From a bacterium (lineage in GTDB: Bacteria > Actinomycetota > Acidimicrobiia > UBA5794 > ZC4RG35): a stretch of DNA of 8,528 nucleotides. This document shows, one piece after another, positions 6,277 to 8,528 of this stretch. Location: contig JAPPKR010000123.1 of NCBI GenBank assembly GCA_028819835.1, positions 1 through 8,528 of the forward strand, given 5' to 3'. A program made the translations under genes and the position numbers. Position 1 is the stretch's first letter, and every line of letters starts with the position of its first letter. Under the pieces are notes generated by a model that did not search any database, was not told the DNA's origin, and was given only the letters and a program-made list of their open reading frames with translations.

Positions 6277-8528
6277 TCAGCCGTCCCCGTTCTCGGTGGG
6301 AACGATCTCGAACGCCGACAGGGTCTCGTCCTCTCCCACCTGCATCGCCTTCACCCCCGTGGCGTAACGACCCTGAGTGCTCACCGAGGAAACCTCGGTG
6401 CGGATGGCGATTCCCCGCGAGGAGATAAGCATCACCTCTGTCTCGGGACCCACCGCCCGGGCGCCCACCAGCACCCCTCTTGCCCTGGACAGCTTGATGG
6501 CGATAACACCTTGTCCTCTTCTGTTGCGCAGCGGAAACAGGCTCATCTTGGTGCGCTTGGCGAACCCCTTGGAAGTGACCAGCAGCACCTCGTCGCCCTC
6601 CATGTCCGAGCAGGCCCCCACCACGCGGTCATTCTCCAGCAAACGGATCCCTATTACTCCGCGGGTGGCTCTTCCCAGTGCACGAATGCCGCTTTCGTGA
6701 AAGCGGAGGCCCTGCCCCTTCTCGGTGAACAGCAACAAGTCGTTATCCCCGTTGGTGCTACGCACCGCCACCAATTCGTCCCCTGGCGAGAGGTTGATGG
6801 CCCGAAGGGTCTTGTACTGGGATTCATAGGCCTTGAGCTCGGTTTTCTTCACCATCCCCTGGCGGGTGACCATCACCAGGTATTTGACCGTCTCATAGTC
6901 GCGGGTGTCGATGATCGCTTCGATCCGCTCCTCCGGCTCGATGGGCAGCACGGCATGGGCCAGCACCCCCTTACCGGTTCGTGATTGGCGGGGTATCTCG
7001 TGGGCTCGCAACCGGTGAACCACTCCCCGGTTGGTGAAAAACAGCAAGTAGGAGTGGGCAGTCGTGTGCACCAGGTGCGAGACAACATCGTCCTCGGCCA
7101 GCCCGGCGGCTTTCACGCCCCGACCGCCCCGCCCCTGGGTGCGATAGGACTTGGCATTCACGGACTTCACGTATCCGCTCCGAGAGACGGTGACGATCAA
7201 CTCCTCGTCGGCAATCAGGTCCTCAATCGACATCTCGCCCAGTTCACCTATCAGCCTGCTGCGGCGGGTCACGGCATGTTTCTGTCGGACCTCCTTGAGG
7301 GTGTCGCGGATGATGGCCCATCGGCGGGGAGGCTTGGCCAGGATGTCCTCCAGGTCGGCTATCACCTCCAAAAGCCGGGCGAGCTCTGCGGCCAGCTTCT
7401 CGGACTCGAGGGCCGTGAGGCGCCTGAGCGGCATCTCCAGGATGGCGTTGGCCTGGATCTCGGAGAGTTCGAACCGGTCTGCCAGGCGAGAACGCGCCTC
7501 GGGGGTGTTTGCCGAGGAGCGAATCACCGCTATTACCTCGGTGATATTGTCCACCGCGATGCAAAGGCCCTCCAGGATGTGGGCGCGAGCCGAGGCCTTT
7601 TCGAGCCGGAACCGGGTCCTCCGTTCCACCACCTCCATCTGCTGGTCGAGATAGTGACCGAGGGCCTCCGCGATGCCCATGGTGCGGGGAACGCCGTCCA
7701 CCAGCGCCACCATGTTCACCCCGAAGTTGCTCTGGAGTTGGGTCCGCTTGTAGAGCTGGTTCTGGATCACCTCGGGGACGGCGCCCCTCTTCAACTCAAT
7801 GACCAATCGGGTGCCCACCCGCGACGAGGACTCGTTGCGGAGATCGGCGATCCCTGCGATCTCCTTCTGGTTGACCAGGTCGGCGATCTTCTTCAACACC
7901 CGGTCCTGGGAGACCTGGTATGGAAGCTCGGTTACCACTATGGCCGTGCGCCCCGGCCGGATCTCGGTGGGCTCAGCAACCGCTCTCACCTTGACCGAGC
8001 CCCGGCCGGTGATCAGAGCCTGCTTCACGGCGTCGTCGGCCACGATCTCTCCCCCGGAAGGGAAGTCCGGCCCCCTGACGTACTTCAGAAGGTCGTCAGG
8101 CGGACAATCCGGATTGTCCAACAGATAAATGCAGGCGTCTATCACCTCGCCCAGATTGTGGGGAGGGATGTTGGTGGCCATCCCCACCGCGATTCCCTGG
8201 GCCCCGTTCACCAGCAGATTGGGGTAGCGCGAGGGGAGCACCACCGGCTCGCGATGTTCCCCGTCGTAGTTCTCCACGAAGTCCACCGTGTCCTCGTCGA
8301 TGCCCTCCAGCATCGACATGGCGATCTCCGACAGCCGGCACTCGGTGTAGCGCATCTGGCCCGGCGGGTCCTCGACGCTGCCGAAGTTACCCTGCGGGTC
8401 CACCAGGGGGTGGCCCAGGCTGAAATCCTGGCCCAGGCGCACCAGGGCGTCGTAGATCGCCTGGTCGCCGTGGGGATGGAAGCGGGCCATCACGTCTCCC
8501 ACCACCGTGGCGCACTTGCGGTGCCGGC
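6277..8528 (-). CDS. gyrA: DNA gyrase subunit A (partial, N-terminus beyond the window)
   Basis: 749 residues are visible; roughly the first 60 lie past the right edge. GyrA is the cleavage subunit of the A2B2 gyrase, which introduces negative supercoils. The visible part begins at [12 protein letters not shown]. It contains FHPHGD, the quinolone-resistance region, the active-site Tyr in MRYTE (codon 8347-8349, equivalent to E. coli Tyr122), and the conserved [18 protein letters not shown]. These are followed by the tower and coiled-coil region, then the C-terminal beta-pinwheel with the GyrA box QGRGGRG (7117-7137). That box marks gyrase rather than topoisomerase IV ParC. The C-terminus ends TENGDG without a long acidic tail. 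Oddities: Gln replaces the usual Ser/Ala at the position of E. coli Ser83 (codon 8461-8463), and the segment between FGS and MRYTE is one residue shorter than in E. coli GyrA. The DUF3566 gene follows 41 bp downstream. Confidence 0.98.
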   Translation of the reverse strand, partial: RHRKCATVVGDVMARFHPHGDQAIYDALVRLGQDFSLGHPLVDPQGNFGSVEDPPGQMRYTECRLSEIAMSMLEGIDEDTVDFVENYDGEHREPVVLPSRYPNLLVNGAQGIAVGMATNIPPHNLGEVIDACIYLLDNPDCPPDDLLKYVRGPDFPSGGEIVADDAVKQALITGRGSVKVRAVAEPTEIRPGRTAIVVTELPYQVSQDRVLKKIADLVNQKEIAGIADLRNESSSRVGTRLVIELKRGAVPEVIQNQLYKRTQLQSNFGVNMVALVDGVPRTMGIAEALGHYLDQQMEVVERRTRFRLEKASARAHILEGLCIAVDNITEVIAVIRSSANTPEARSRLADRFELSEIQANAILEMPLRRLTALESEKLAAELARLLEVIADLEDILAKPPRRWAIIRDTLKEVRQKHAVTRRSRLIGELGEMSIEDLIADEELIVTVSRSGYVKSVNAKSYRTQGRGGRGVKAAGLAEDDVVSHLVHTTAHSYLLFFTNRGVVHRLRAHEIPRQSRTGKGVLAHAVLPIEPEERIEAIIDTRDYETVKYLVMVTRQGMVKKTELKAYESQYKTLRAINLSPGDELVAVRSTNGDNDLLLFTEKGQGLRFHESGIRALGRATRGVIGIRLLENDRVVGACSDMEGDEVLLVTSKGFAKRTKMSLFPLRNRRGQGVIAIKLSRARGVLVGARAVGPETEVMLISSRGIAIRTEVSSVSTQGRYATGVKAMQVGEDETLSAFEIVPTENGDG

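Noticed and set aside
1..8528. CRISPR arrays, insertion sequences and large tandem repeats
   Set aside because: None were seen by eye: no regularly spaced repeats, no transposase-like protein, and no terminal inverted repeats flanking a gene.

Overview
The window looks like a chromosomal segment from a GC-rich actinobacterium, possibly a deep-branching lineage such as Acidimicrobiia (inference). It carries the actinobacterial pairing gyrA followed by a DUF3566 membrane-protein gene. It also has the tRNA-Ile(GAT) and tRNA-Ala(TGC) genes that lie just after that pair in many actinobacteria, and neither tRNA gene encodes its CCA end. Because gyrA usually sits in the dnaA-dnaN-recF-gyrB-gyrA cluster, the region is probably near the replication origin; gyrB and oriC would lie beyond the right edge and cannot be seen here.

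Layout from left to right. tRNA-Ala (42-115, minus) is followed by a two-gene minus-strand operon transcribed right to left. Its first gene is a DAO-family FAD-dependent oxidoreductase (1586-2938) and its second, 34 bp downstream, is a TRZ/ATZ-like metal-dependent amidohydrolase (205-1551). tRNA-Ile (3103-3177, plus) diverges from this operon. After a gene-free gap of about 296 bp comes a plus-strand operon: an LppX/LprAFG-type lipoprotein (3474-4217) and a 14-TM MFS transporter (4214-5677), joined by a 4-bp GTGA stop/start overlap. A short, hairpin-rich convergent region (about 5664-5743) separates them from the minus-strand DUF3566 protein (5729-6235) and gyrA (6277 to beyond the right edge; its N-terminal ~60 codons are missing).

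How the genes work together. GyrA is the breakage-reunion subunit of DNA gyrase, and the DUF3566 protein is its conserved but poorly understood companion. The lipoprotein/MFS pair matches the mycobacterial LprG-P55 (Rv1411c-Rv1410c) system in gene order, coupling and local motifs, and is best read as a cell-envelope lipid extraction and export module. The oxidoreductase/amidohydrolase pair looks like a small catabolic unit for an amine, amino acid or N-heterocycle of unknown identity.

Most notable points: the LprG-P55-like operon placed beside gyrA, the dispersed and partly inverted tRNA-Ile/tRNA-Ala arrangement, and a Gln at the quinolone-contact position of GyrA. No mobile element, CRISPR array or clearly unprecedented system was found.
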